The notes beneath the pieces are model-generated. The model saw nothing but the letters and a program-made list of their open reading frames with translations. It was not told the origin of the DNA and searched no databases. From the NCBI RefSeq assembly GCF_028640845.1, contig NC_080546.1, positions 36,835,520-36,899,519 on the forward strand: 64,000 bases of DNA. The letters are read 5' to 3'. Below, piece after piece: positions 34,650-46,890 of the stretch. Position 1 is the first letter of the stretch, and each line of letters begins with the position of its first letter. The position numbers and the translations under genes were made by a program. The DNA comes from Ahaetulla prasina. Lineage: Eukaryota; Chordata; Lepidosauria; Squamata; Colubridae.

Positions 34650-34924
34650 ATGCCCCAACCTTTGGGGCACCAGGGACTGGTTCTGTGGGCGTGGCTTGGT
34701 GGGCATGGTGTGGCTTGGTGGGTGTGGCTTGGTGCGCATGGCAGGGGAAGGAAACTGCAAAATCTCCATTTCCACTGCATTCTAGGTGAAGGATATTACA
34801 AAATCTCCATTCCCTCCCCACTCTGGGGCCAGCCAGAGGTGGTATTTGCCGGTTCTCCAAACTGCTCAAAATATCCACTACTGGTTGTCCAGAACCTGTC
34901 AGAACGTGCTGGATTTCACCCCTG
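34650..34924. mobile_element. hAT-type MITE, CAGGGGTGAAAT family, reverse
   Basis: Reverse orientation relative to 16322-16588: starts near GGTTCTGTGGGCGTGGCTTG, has tandem GTGGCTTGGTGGGC words, CAAAATCTCCATT twice, and ends GAACGTGCTGGATTTCACCC+CTG at 34924. The left terminus is decayed and I cannot confirm a target duplication. Confidence 0.7.
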
Positions 34925-34929
34925 CTGGA

Positions 34930-36738
34930 GGGGCATGGTTTCACATTTTGCCTGCATCCCTGGATGGGGCTTTGCTTGTTTGCACAGCCTGGTTTCTGGC
35001 ATACCATGAACCAGTGCTGGTCCATGGACTGGAGGTTGGAAGCCCCTGTTCTAAGGTACATAAAATCACCACAATTCCTATTAAATTCCTAATAAATGAA
35101 TAAATAATCTCATGCATACAGAGATGGAGGAAAAACAGAGAGACTATCCTATGTTCAGAGGAAACTCCAAGAGAAAAGATAGAAAAATATCTAAACAAAA
35201 ACATAAAAGGAGGAAACATTTTAACAATAACATAGTGGAATAAAATATTGATCATCCTGAGAGAAGGGTGACAATCAAATTAAAGAAGAAATAGTATGAC
35301 GTAATAACATTGGAAAACAGGAGAAAAATTTATAGATGTAGCATGGAGTAGAATGATTAAGAAAAATTAAAAACCAGGAAACATGAAACAGAGTGTCTAA
35401 AATAAAATACAGAAGAGCTGTGCATAGATAGAAATTGGAAACAAGCTTTACATAATATTGATTCGTGGGGCAGGGAGGGAAAGATGAATAATGGAACTAA
35501 GTGGGTAGAACACTGAATATGAAAATTCCATATTGTGGCATTTTGTTCAAAGCCCACTTGTATATTCAGGATATGTGCATAAAAATTCAAATAATTACCT
35601 TCTGGTGGATTGTTGCATTTACATATTGACATTATGCATCTGGCATTCTGTTTTTCACTGTTTCAGTAACTATGATCCAACATGGGTACACACTGGTTAG
35701 CATGTGGGTGTGCATTACAGAGACAGAGTTGTAGTTCTTGAAAATAGCATGAAGAGCTATGAGCATAAATTAGTTTTGTCCTGAATATAATTGTTCCCAA
35801 GAGAAGCTTTTGTGGAATTTAAAATGAAATTTTGTTGCTGAATATTGACTATTGGTAATTTTAGATGTAAATAGTTACATCTTTGCAGTGGAAGTTCCAA
35901 AAAGAAATTATTAAAGGCAATTCTTTTGTTTTGAAACATATTTTATACTACTAGTTTTATGTCCATTCCCAATGTAGAATGTAGAATCTGAGTCAACATA
36001 ATGCTGCTTCCTAACCATCTATATAAAAAGTATGATCAAGTTATCTTTAATCAAGACAGTTATCCCTTGCTTAGCAAGGAGCCTCATTAACTATTCTTGT
36101 TCTTAATTTCACTCTACTCAGAGTCTTGGGGTTCATGCCCCATCATCTCACTACTCCGGCTATTCTGACGGTACCTGTGTTTGATCAGCTTCAAGTGATT
36201 CCTGGCTAGGTAGTTTCTGAAGCTTATGTTCTAAGGCTTGACTAGAGCAGCTTTGTCAGAGTCTGAATTCTGAGCCATGGCATAAGGTGATTGTGTTTTA
36301 GCCTGTTTCAGGGGCATAGCAAGGCCTTTGAAAGAGCAAGTACTGTCACTGGATTTGCAAATGGTGGCTGTGGCAAAGACTTTAATTATATAATTACTGG
36401 TTCCAGCTGTGGCCAATTATAAGCTTAATAATTAATTTTACAATAATGAATTGTACAGCTAGTGATTTACTTGTCATTATTTTCACCACTTGTAATTTCC
36501 AGATTTTTCAAAGCCAACTTCATGTAAGCTACATTGCTGGTAACATCGCATCCTGATTATTGCAATATAGCCTGTATGAGGTTGCCCTTGAAAAATGTCT
36601 AGAAATGGTACAAATAATAGCAAATAAACTAAGCCGTGCAACAGGAAATATGTGACATTTGTACTGAAATATCTACATTGGTTGCTTATTACATTAATCA
36701 TTAGGCATAATTACAGTTGTTGGTATTCAACATAAATG
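34930..36738. other. Intron 6 DNA with no recognised element
   Basis: About 1.8 kb of intron. Short AT-rich frames occur but nothing resembles a gene or named repeat. Confidence 0.4.
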
Positions 36739-36746
36739 CCCTAAAC

Positions 36747-36879
36747 CAGGGGTGTCAAACTCACAGCATCATGTCATCACGTGACCTATCATGACTTTTT
36801 TCCCCCTTTGCTAAACCGGAGATGAGCATGGCCAGCGCTTGACGTCCTTGGCCCTTGGGGCGCGAGTTTGACACCCCTG
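36747..36879. mobile_element. hAT-type MITE with perfect 8-bp duplication
   Basis: 133 bp. Ends CAGGGGTGTCAAACTC and GAGTTTGACACCCCTG are exact inverted repeats of 16 bp. CCCTAAAC flanks both sides (36739-36746 and 36880-36887). The intact ends make this the best copy of the CAGGGGTGTCAAAC family in the window. Confidence 0.92.
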
Positions 36880-37088
36880 CCCTAAACCATACTTTTCAAG
36901 CATATTCTGCAAAGCACAATTGTTCCCTAAAGATTAATAGGTATTCGACAAATGCCTATTTTCTCTTCCAAGATGGAAGAGAAAATGTTTTGTGAGTTTT
37001 GGAACTAAGGGGTTTCATTAGCCATTGAATGGAAATGTCAGCAGCTTTCTTCTCAGACATCACATTAAAACAATTAGGGGGAGAAAAC

Positions 37089-37229
37089 CAGTGGTGGGAT
37101 TCAAATAATTTAACAACCAGTTCTCTGCCTTAATGTTGGATTTCTTCCAACAACCAGTTCACCAAACTGCTCAAAAAGTTAACAACCGGTTCTCCCGAAG
37201 TGGTGCGAACTGGCTGAATCGCACCACTG
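37089..37229. mobile_element. hAT-type MITE, CAGTGGTGGGATTC family
   Basis: Ends CAGTGGTGGGATTCAAATAA and GGCTGAATCGCACCACTG. Flanks GAGAAAAC (37081-37088) and AAGAAAAC (37230-37237) differ at one base. It carries AACAACCAGTTC words and is a reverse-orientation relative of 63674-63810. Confidence 0.85.
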
Positions 37230-37774
37230 AAGAAAACATTACATTGGGATGAAGTTTCACAGAGGAACTGAACTTTTATGTGAAAAGGCATCGAAGAGCC
37301 TCTTAATTTTTCTATCATTAATTTTGTGAAAGTGGATTTTCACAGTCACTTCAAAGAAAACCAAATACCAGAACAATTATCTACATCTATTTTAAAAATT
37401 GAAACAATATTATACTAATTTTGTGATAATATTAGGCATCAATCACCTTTATTAATTTACTGAAGATTATGTCCCAATCTACCTCTGACAGCCAATACTA
37501 GGAGACATTGATTAATTGGAGAAAGCAGGAACGTCCAACCTAAAGATTCAGAAGTGCATATGTTCCCTCAAGATTTCCAGTCACCTCCTCATTCCACCAA
37601 ATTGTAACTGTCAGTATGAGAAATTGAATATGCAGAAAGTAATCCTAAAATTGTTTTGTCCTGAACTATAAACTTTTGGAAACATAGGTTCCATGATGCC
37701 ACTCAAATGCAAGAGCTGATCTTGTAAAAATATTGTGGACTTATGCTTAGACACGTTTTCTTATTTCAATCAGA

Positions 37775-38262
37775 ATAGAGCTGGAAGGGACCTTGGAGGT
37801 CTTCTAGGCCAGTCCCCTGCTCAAGCGGGAGACCTTGGCCTATACCATTTCAGATAAGTGACTGTCCAGTCTCTTCTTAAAAAACTTAAGTGATGAAGCG
37901 CCCACAATTTCTGAAGGCAAGCTGTTCCAATAGTTAATTGCCCTCACTGTTAGGAAGTTTCTCCTTAATTCCAGATTGTTTTTCTGCTTGATTAGTTTCC
38001 ATCCATTGCTTCTTGTCCTGCTCTCTGATACTTTGGAAAATAAATTGCCTACCTCCTCTTTGTGGCAGCATCTCAAATACTGGAATACTGCTATCATGGC
38101 CACCCCTAGTTCTTCTTTTCTCTAGATTAGCTAAACCCAAATCCTGCAACCGTTTTTCATATGTTTCCGTCTCCAGGTCTTTAATCATCTTAGTTGCTCT
38201 TCTTTGCACTTTTTCCAAAGTCTCAAAGTCTCTTTTTTGTAATGTGGTGACCAAATTTAAAA
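37775..38262 (-). mobile_element. CR1 LINE 3' end just upstream of the last RNF150 exon
   Basis: Antisense CR1 end: the 3' box GAGCTGGAAGGGACCTTGGA (37780-37800), then the C terminus (NYWNSLPSEIVGASSLKFFK, 37840-38103) and the [19 protein letters not shown] segment (about 38150-38230). It is from a different CR1 subfamily than the copies at 1285 and 19008. Its 5' truncation point lies about 85 bp before the acceptor of the terminal RNF150 exon. Confidence 0.85.
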
Positions 38263-38345
38263 TCAGATGACAAGAACAAAATAGAAGTGTGAAGATGATT
38301 TTTAAATGGTGAAAGATGGGCTCTAATCTTTCTTTCTTCTTTCAG

Positions 38346-38464
38346 GTGAGCAAGAACCAGCAATAAGTAGTGATTCAGATATTTCTTTGATTATGGCAAT
38401 GGAGGTTGGACTCTCTGATGTGGAGCTTTCCACTGATCAAGACTGCGAGGAGGTGAAATCCTGA
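38346..38464 (+). CDS. RNF150: RNF150 last coding exon and stop
   Basis: Acceptor TTTCTTCTTTCAG, phase 1 in. The first two bases complete a Ser codon, then EQEPAISSDSDISLIMAMEV, GLSDVELSTD, QDCEEVKS and TGA at 38462-38464. This C terminus is diagnostic of RNF150. With the five exons before it the window encodes 277 residues of a protein of about 440 in the family. The stop is followed by in-frame A-rich DNA and the presumed 3' UTR. Confidence 0.97.
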
Positions 38465-39364
38465 AAAAAGGAAACCATCGAAACATCCTTCTACTAAATG
38501 AACAGGCAGTAGCGGGAAGAAAAAATCAGTTGTGGTACACACAATTATCCATATACATATGTGCACATATGTAAGATTTGGGTCAGTTGTATATACATGA
38601 ATACCCATATACACACGTGCACATATGTAACTGCAAAGGCATCTGGAACATTATGCGAACTCCAGTTAATTCCATTCTGGGATGGTCATGAAAAGCAATA
38701 GTTACAGATATGTCTGCCTGGATGCAGTTTCATTATCAATTACATTTGTTCATTTCATTGAAAATGGAAATTGAAAATGGAAATTTAAAATGTATTGTTC
38801 TAATCCATGTGCCAGAAGAATATGCCCTTGCTTGATGGCTTAGAACCATATAACTGAAATGAAGTCCTCTCCCCCACACACACCTTTGTTTTTTAAAAGA
38901 AAAGAAAGAAAAGAAAGAAAAGGAATACCATAAGAGGATTATAGCTGACATTGATGGACATTATTTTTCTTTCTTCTCAATAACCCAAGCTTATTCAAGT
39001 ATTCAGTTCAGAGATCTGAACATTATGGTGGGTCACAAAAATGTATGAATGCCAGGCATTTTCTACATGAAGAAAGCATGGCTTCAGGAAGAAATGGTGC
39101 TTCCAACTTTGACTTGATTTGAAGACTCTTTTTATTAAGATATTAATATCGGCCCTTGGAGATCTGTGCTTCCAGGGTCTTCCAGACAAGAGAACAGAGA
39201 CTGGTTTGATTGAAGTTGGCAAATTGCTATTTAATCCTGCTGGGTCCCACTCTGAGCTTTAGAACGTTGGTGTACAACTTCTGAGTGAAAGAAGAAGCGT
39301 GAAGACAACAATCAGGATGAAATTAAAGGTCAACCAATATATGTGGCCCTTTGTACCACTATAT

Positions 39365-39470
39365 CAGGGGTCTCCAACCTTGGCAACTTTAAGCCTGGAG
39401 GACTTCAACTCCCAGAATTCTGGGAGTTGAAGTCCTCCATGCTTAAAGTTGCCAAGGTTGGAGACCCCTG
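39365..39470. mobile_element. 106-bp near-perfect foldback hAT MITE in the 3' UTR
   Basis: The whole element is a palindrome: CAGGGGTCTCCAACCTTGGC at the left and its complement at the right, centred on AGAATTCT at about 39418. I count only about three non-pairing positions. The 8-bp target duplication CACTATAT (39357-39364 and 39471-39478) is perfect. It is therefore a young insertion. Confidence 0.95.
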
Positions 39471-42126
39471 CACTATATACTCTTCATAATGATTGATTTG
39501 CAATTAGTTTTACTTTTAAAAAAAAGTTCCCAAGAACTTTCTGACCTATGAATTAGTGGAATGTATTGATATTATTTGTGGTTAGATGGAAAGAAAATAA
39601 AAATGTTGTAGGAAGGCAGCAGGGATATGATAGTTTAGGGTAGTTACCAATGGACTGTGATTGTTTATCAAAGAAGGTATACCTTGAAAATCACTTTATC
39701 CCTTCAAAATCTTTATTAGTTACTCTTGATTTTACAAGTGGCAATTTCCAGGTTTCCAAGGAACATTTCAACGATTGTGGAAAAGGATGCTCAGACACAG
39801 CCTCATCTTTATTTAACTACATTTTAACAAGGTTGGATAAATAACCAGTAATCCAATTCAGGGAGATCCTTTCATCTCTAGAAACGAGTAAAATTGTATT
39901 AAGAATAAACTGCTTTCCTAAATATCCCTTAATCAAATTGATTGTACCATATTTAAATTCACCTTAAAATTATTCAGAAAGTCTCAGGCATTTTTATTAT
40001 GATGTGTGAAAATATGCTACCAACAGCTTTTATTGTTGTTTATGCTCCTGATGTGGCTAAACCTGGATAACTTTAGAAGTAAATCAAAAGGTGGTTATTT
40101 GTAATCTTATTTCTGAATCACAATTTAAAACTGAAACATTCACAACCAAATTCACTAAGAGTTGTGTGTTTTTCCCCAACTATTTTATGTTGAAAATAAG
40201 TGCCATTAGCTGCTGGAATTTAAGTGATTTTGTTTTATGCTGTTGCTTAATGGGGTGTGCTATTTATCCAGAAGAGCAATTTGTATTTTAATCAAAATAC
40301 TTAAGATGGACTTTTCATCTTATTTTATGTCACAAAAGGTTAAGCTAATACTTCTGACATTAAAAGTAGTAATTTTAATCATAGTAGATAAACAGAGGTA
40401 ACAGAGTCACTTGTACTTATAAACTGAATAGACACAGACTGTTTTTTCTTCCTGTAGTAGAATAGTACTGTAAGAATTCATCCATAGTTGAGCAAAAAGT
40501 AGATCTAGATCTACTTAATGGATCCTGAGTAACTGGCTATAGATCAGTAACTACTCCTAATACCTGTATAATGACAGTAGCCACAAAAGGCCCTCCCCAC
40601 CTTAAATTGCCATTTGATTAAAGTATTGTTTCTTTATTCTGCATTGCAACCTGGTCCACTAGTCGAGCTTTTAGCCCCATATGTTTCTAAATCTCAATGT
40701 CTGACTTCTGTATCAGCCTCCAAAGGCTGATACAGTGAATCCAAAGGCAGAAGTAATGGCAGTAATAAATCCTTGAAAACAGAGATTTTGCTAACTTCTG
40801 AAATTAGCCTATGTACTGTCTTGTTACTCTTCTTACATTCTGTTTCCCCCCCTCTCTGCTTAGTTTTTCCTAATTTGCTACTCTGTGAGGAAACCGAACC
40901 ATGAAATAATGGCCAGGCTTTGTATTCAGCACAATTTATTATGTTCCACAAAAATTGGAAAACTTTAAGTGCAAATGTCATCATTAATGCAATTTCTTCC
41001 TATCCCAGAACATCTTTGGATTCCAACATATTTTGCAAAATGCCACCTGGGACAGTGCTAAGGACTGGCATTAAATCCCAAAACATTGAAGATACCATCT
41101 GCTTCCATCTTTCTTTGTTCGGGATGGGGATGAAAACATCTTATGAAATCGAATTTTGGTCCTGTGAATAGTGCAAGTAGAAAATGACTGTACCTGAGAC
41201 AGTTATTTACATTGTATCAAGGTTTGTTGTTGCATCTGATTTATTATAAGCACTGAAACGGCAATTTTGAAAACAGATTGCTCTGTTTAAGGTCATTACC
41301 TTCAACAAAAGAGAAATATCGGTCTGCCCCATCTCCATGAAGCTTAATGAGGAATCTCCCCCAAACTGATGCAGTTCCATTTCACTCTGAAATAACAAAA
41401 GAACTAGAAATATTAGTACTCTGTTTACTGCTATTTGATTCAAATTGGGGGAAATTAAACCCTCCTCTACTAATACAAAAAGAATCTTGGCGAGTATAAC
41501 TTGTGCTGCCACATGTTGTTAACTGCCTGTGAAAACTTGCCTGCCAGATTATAAGGATGTAGTTGTTTTAATATTGGAAGAGGCTACTCACTGTTCCAGT
41601 ATATATAAGGCACCCCTATCTTCAATTCAATTCATTTCCATGACGTGTGAGATACTGTATTAATTACTGGTAGTCAGGGTCAAAAGAATCTTGTAGGACC
41701 AGCTTTCTTTACTACATGGTCATGTCCAACTTTACGTTAACTAGTGTTGCAGTAAGATGCAGTAAATATGCCTATTTTGTTCTTCTTGGTTGTTGACATG
41801 TTAAACCATGTTATCCATCTGCATGCAGCCCATCTGCAAAGTTGGGTTATGATAATCAAAAGTAAGATTAGCTTGTAAACTGTCCCTAGGCCTGCCTGCA
41901 TTTCTCCTACCTCACTCCAACCATTTCCATGTTATTCGAGGGTAAACAACACTAATGACATACTATTTTAAGCAGTAAAAGCCATTATGGCCCATATACT
42001 GGTGGTAGGTAGGTGGTCAATGAACAGCATGTGTGGTTTCGCACTGATTGCTTTTCTTTTCCAAAATACAAAAAAGGGAAAGTATGTAATACTCTAAGGA
42101 AGCCAATTTGGTGCAGTGGTTTAAGG

Positions 42127-42254
42127 TAGGGGTCTCCAACATTGGCCAATTTAAGACTTGTGGACTTCAACTCCCAACTCCCAGCTTTGCTGGCTGAGGA
42201 ATTCTGGGAGTTGAAGTCCACAAATCTTAAAGTGGCCATGGTTGGAGACCCCTG
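42127..42254. mobile_element. Second foldback hAT MITE in the 3' UTR
   Basis: Ends TAGGGGTCTCCAACATTGG and TGGTTGGAGACCCCTG; inner arms GACTTCAACTCCCA and TGGGAGTTGAAGTC. The target duplication GTTTAAGG (42119-42126 and 42255-42262) is perfect. Same family as 39365-39470, with an extra 20-bp centre. Confidence 0.92.
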
Positions 42255-45200
42255 GTTTAAGGCATCAGCTTAGAAACTAAGAGACCATGAGTTCCAGTTC
42301 CACCTTAAGGACAAAGCCCGCTGAGTGACCTTGGGCTAGTCAGTTTCTCTCAATCCTGAGAAGGAGGTAATGGTGAAGCACCCCTGAAAATCTTTGCTAG
42401 GAAAACTGCAGGGACTTATCCAGGCAGGGTCCAAGAATTGGTCATGAATGAATGGAAGAAAATATATGTAATTAGAAAATACTGATATTCTGCTCTACTT
42501 TAGGAAGATGTCTTTTCCCTGTGTCATTAATTTAGACTAGCAGTATTCAATTAAGGACATTCCTTATCATTTAGAACTTCTTTCTTTGAACTAAAGAAAT
42601 CAGTAATTAAATCTCGTTGGTTTTTTGTTGTTGTTTTTTGGCTATCCAAGAATGTGCTTAGTGCCAATGAACTAAAGCTACTGAGTGTTTTTGGATTTAT
42701 TACTGATCTTCCAATTTACTGAAGGCGTCTTACCTAATAATTGATATTAAAAGCAATAGAATAACTCAGAAAATCTGTTTAACATTATTTTCTAAATACA
42801 ACAGCTTTCAGGCATACACATAGAAATGAATATTAAGGATCTGATAAAATTGCAAAGAGAGACCACTGGGTAACAGTAATCAATCTGAAATAATTTTCTG
42901 CATAGAATCAGTTTAGAGTTCTGGCAAGATAACCTGCCCCAGCCAACTGAACTGGGTAAATGCAGAGAGAGGGCAAAAGCCAAAAGGGATATTAGAAGCT
43001 AATGGCTTTTTGGTCTGAAATGCCTGATGCCTACAGATTGCTCAAACCCCACCAACTGTTGAACAGAATGCAACCTGATGGGACCCTTAAGGTTCTTGGG
43101 GGCTGGCTTTCTACTTCCAAATAATCGCTTCTGCCACCAAGAGCTTTGAGAAGAAAAATAATTATTATAATACTGTAGTGAAATGAGATAAATGTGGACT
43201 GCATGTTAATGGTCAACCACAGAATAACAGTAGTAACATGTTGGAAGGCAGAACTGCAAGTATTCTGAATGACCAGGCTGTCCTCAAATGACACTATAAC
43301 ATTAAAGTAAGACCTGCCCATCATGAGCTCTCCAACATTCAGCTATTCCACAGGAAATGTAAGAGGGGAAACTTATCTATAATGTAGAGAACAAAGTCTT
43401 TTGCTAGTTGTGTTGCTATATGTGGCTGGTTTTGTGAGAATGTATACAATGTTACATTGGATGATCTATTTAATCAAATTTAATAATGCAGGACAGTCTT
43501 TGCCAACGTGTAATTCTAATAACTTCACTAGTATTAAGAACAGACTTTCTTGAGCTTGTATGAGCTTCCAGTAGTATTTATAAAACTTCTCTCTGTTCTT
43601 GCTTACCGTGTAGGGAGAATAGTTCCATTTTACATTTGCACAGTACGCAGGCTGTGAAAAATGGAGATATTATTTTTCAGTAGTTCTTTGAGAAATCACA
43701 CCCCACTAAATACTTCTAGCATGCCATCAATATAAACTGCGTCATGATCATTAGATGTAGTGCTGCTGCCAGTTTTTCACCTCGAGTATTTTTGCCAAGA
43801 AGTCTATGAAGCAGGCTCAAAGCAATGCCTTTTCCAGTATCTACTTGAACATAGTATGTGTTACAGAGAACTGGAAGAGAAATCATGCTTCTGAATGTGC
43901 TTCCATTGGCAACCAGATGAATCAATAATAAAGGAAAACACAGTTCAGAGGATAGAATATGTACAGACGCGTAGAAACACCAGATATTGCTGGTAGTTAT
44001 ATAAAGACCGTCTCTATTTTACTGACAGACATGTAGTTCCATATCCACTGAAACGTTCCCCAAGTATTTATACGGTATACAGGATTTTTGAGAACGCTTT
44101 AGTACATTTTGTTTATTAAAAAAAGTGTTTGTTATAAGCAGGCCATAGAATACTAGCAGACAGCAAAAAAGATTGATCTGTAACAACTTTTGTTTTCTTT
44201 CTTTTTAACTGAAGCAATTGATCCATAGTAATAATAATAAATAATATAAGATACTTTAGTATGTAGGTTTCTGCATAGCAGATCGTGTTTGCTAACAGCT
44301 GCATAGCTGAGGAGTGCCCTCTGCTGTAAAAATCCCAGTTTTTAGAACTTCTCTCTTAATATATTTGTTGCTTTATTAGTTGGAAATTTATCTCAATAGT
44401 AAAAATGCTGAATCATCCACAAGTGGGATTGAAGACAGAGAGTGATGTCCATTATTATTTTTAAAAAATGAAAAGAAAGTTGTATTAAACATGCTAAAAG
44501 GCTCCCAAAAAATCTAATATTTATAGTGCATCATCCTCAGCAAATAATTTTTTGGAGTGTCTCTTACAAGAATGTATGTGTGGAAGACTACAAAAAAAAA
44601 AGAAAGAAAGAAAAGAAATTGAACATTTTTCTTCCTGTTTGCTTCTTTTGTATCTTGTTTGTTTGTTTTACCATTTGATGTTACCCATTTCTTTTGCTGT
44701 AATGGTTTACTGATGTGAAATATCAAAATGTTTTTTACATGTACATAGTATCATTTCTTCTTCCCTTTTTCATGGCTAAGCTACCTGATGAAGGTATTTA
44801 CCATTTTATAAATAGAATAAAATGTAAAGCAGGAATTAATTTGGTGGGTGGGAAGGGCTGTTATTTTTATAACAAGAAGTTCCTTGTACTTAGCATTTTA
44901 AAATAATTTTGTACTTGTCAAACTGTACATTCCATCCATTTCTCAAAAATATTTTTTATTTAAAGTACTTTATAAACACAAAAAACATTTGATAAAGAGT
45001 TTCATCAATAAAGACAAAAATATTTGAATTACAGTAATAGCTCCAAAGTTCTCTCTTGCTGTATCATATAGACTACATGCTATACCAGCAAATGCCAATT
45101 AAAAACAAACAAACTAGAAAAATTCCTTTTAAATAGTGGCAACTAAATTATTTCTAATTGCGTTTTTTTTTGCAATGTCTGTTTTTCAACAAGAAATTTG

Positions 45201-45724
45201 CTTCTATCTGCTGGATTTGGAATATTTCCCAATTTATATTTGAATGAGGAGACTGCTTTGACAGCACTCATGCTGAGTTTTATTCAGGTGTTACTGTTTG
45301 CTCGTCAGAATTTTGCTCAGGAAAACCTTTGTTTTTCTGTTTAAAGCTGGAGAGTCAGCTCTGTCTATGCTGATTGCCTAGCATTCTGTAAAGCCATAAG
45401 GTCATTTCCTCTTTCACTCATCTAACAGTTGTAGCATTAATTCATTGTTTAAAAAATTATAACTATGCTCTAAAACCAGTTTAAAAATAGAGAATGGAGA
45501 TTACATACACATATGGATATGACACTGTAAACCAGAACTCTTCAGAATTTTGGCTTATTAGCAAACAAACATACTTACTCCTACAAATGGTGGAAGAAAA
45601 CAAACTTCAAATTAAAAAGAAGCCATGGTTTGGCTTTCTTTCTGCCTTGTTTCAGAGGACAAAACAGAATCTCCAATTTGAATTACATCAAACCTGCTGA
45701 TATGTTAACAATATCTGCCTACAG

Positions 45725-45854
45725 CAGGGGTGTCAAACTCATGATGACATGTCATCACGTGACGTATCACAACTTTTTTCCTTCGCTAAACCAGGGGTGG
45801 GCATTGCCAGCGCATGACACATCTGGCCCGCGTGCCGCAAGTTTGACACTCCTG
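45725..45854. mobile_element. hAT-type MITE, CAGGGGTGTCAAAC family
   Basis: Ends CAGGGGTGTCAAACTCATG and CAAGTTTGACACTCCTG. The flanks GCCTACAG and ATCTAGAG are only weakly alike. The body shares TGTCATCACGTGAC and TTCGCTAAACC with 36747-36879. Confidence 0.85.
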
Positions 45855-46890
45855 ATCTAGAGGAAGAGCTATCAGACTGACCAGGGTCAGGGCTTATGCT
45901 GACCAGTTTCTTGATCAGTATCAAACCAATATTCTGAAGAAGTCAAGGGATGGCTAAAATAATCAGAGCAAAGAGTACCGTAATCTCTCCTTGCCTTTCC
46001 AAACACTTGAGGCAGGCTGCCCTTTCAGTCATGCTACTATTGTGAAGTGCTGTATAAACTGATCGTACTAAACAGAAAAACCTGAGGTAATGAAATTGTT
46101 AGAACAGATTGGTTGTTTTGGGGGAGTTGTTTTTGTTTTTGTTTTCATGTGCTTTGTTTTCGTTCAGTAAGTCTCCTCTAAAAACATCCTAATCTTTTAA
46201 ATTTTTAGCTATTCTGTGTTTTTTTTTCTTCCTGGTTTGACAGAGGAAAACAATCCAGCACAGTAACGGTACAGCCTAGTCTTCAACTTGATTAGCAAAA
46301 TAGAGAAGAAGATGGAAATCATCACGATCGCCCATTAATATTTGCATAGGCAAAGGCTTTCTTTATAAACCAATCTTTTTTGCTATACTATGTGAAGTGT
46401 ATGCCTATGCAAAGCACCAGTGGTTTGTGAAGAATTTGTTTTCCTACAATATTTAGTAAAGTGTTGCAAATATATTTCAGTCACTAGTATATCTCCTGTT
46501 ACTTTATTTCTGTATCTTTTTTATATCTCTCACCTTCCTTTCCAATGCACTTTATATCACTTGGAGAATGTGGGAGTCAGACACTATCACTAAAGGGACT
46601 TGTCTAAAATCAAGAGGCAGATACATTGGATTTTTTTTCTTTATTGTTGTCCTTTCTGTACTTCAGTTGAGACAGTGACTCAGCGAGGGTCAGGAGAAAT
46701 ATTGGAAAAACATTATTCAGTAGTAAAACATGGCTATTTTTGTTATATAGAGGATTATAATGTAAATATGTGATACTGTGTTATTCTGTATTAGTAAAAT
46801 ATTGCAACTGTAAAAGCTGAAGGATTGTGAATTCTAAGCAATTTTATTGCAAGGATTTTTTAATAAAAGATATCTGAGAAGTGTCATACA

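Larger units (their letters stand above)
38465..46890 (+). other. RNF150: Probable long RNF150 3' UTR
   Basis: The DNA after the stop is about 8.4 kb of AT-rich sequence with far fewer mobile elements than elsewhere here: only three short foldback or hAT elements (39365, 42127, 45725). This fits a constrained 3' UTR. Candidate poly(A) signals AATAAA occur at 39596, 44817 and 46862; the last follows a T-rich stretch and is my best guess for the distal end. The true end needs transcript data. ORFs inside are short and not gene-like. Confidence 0.45.
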
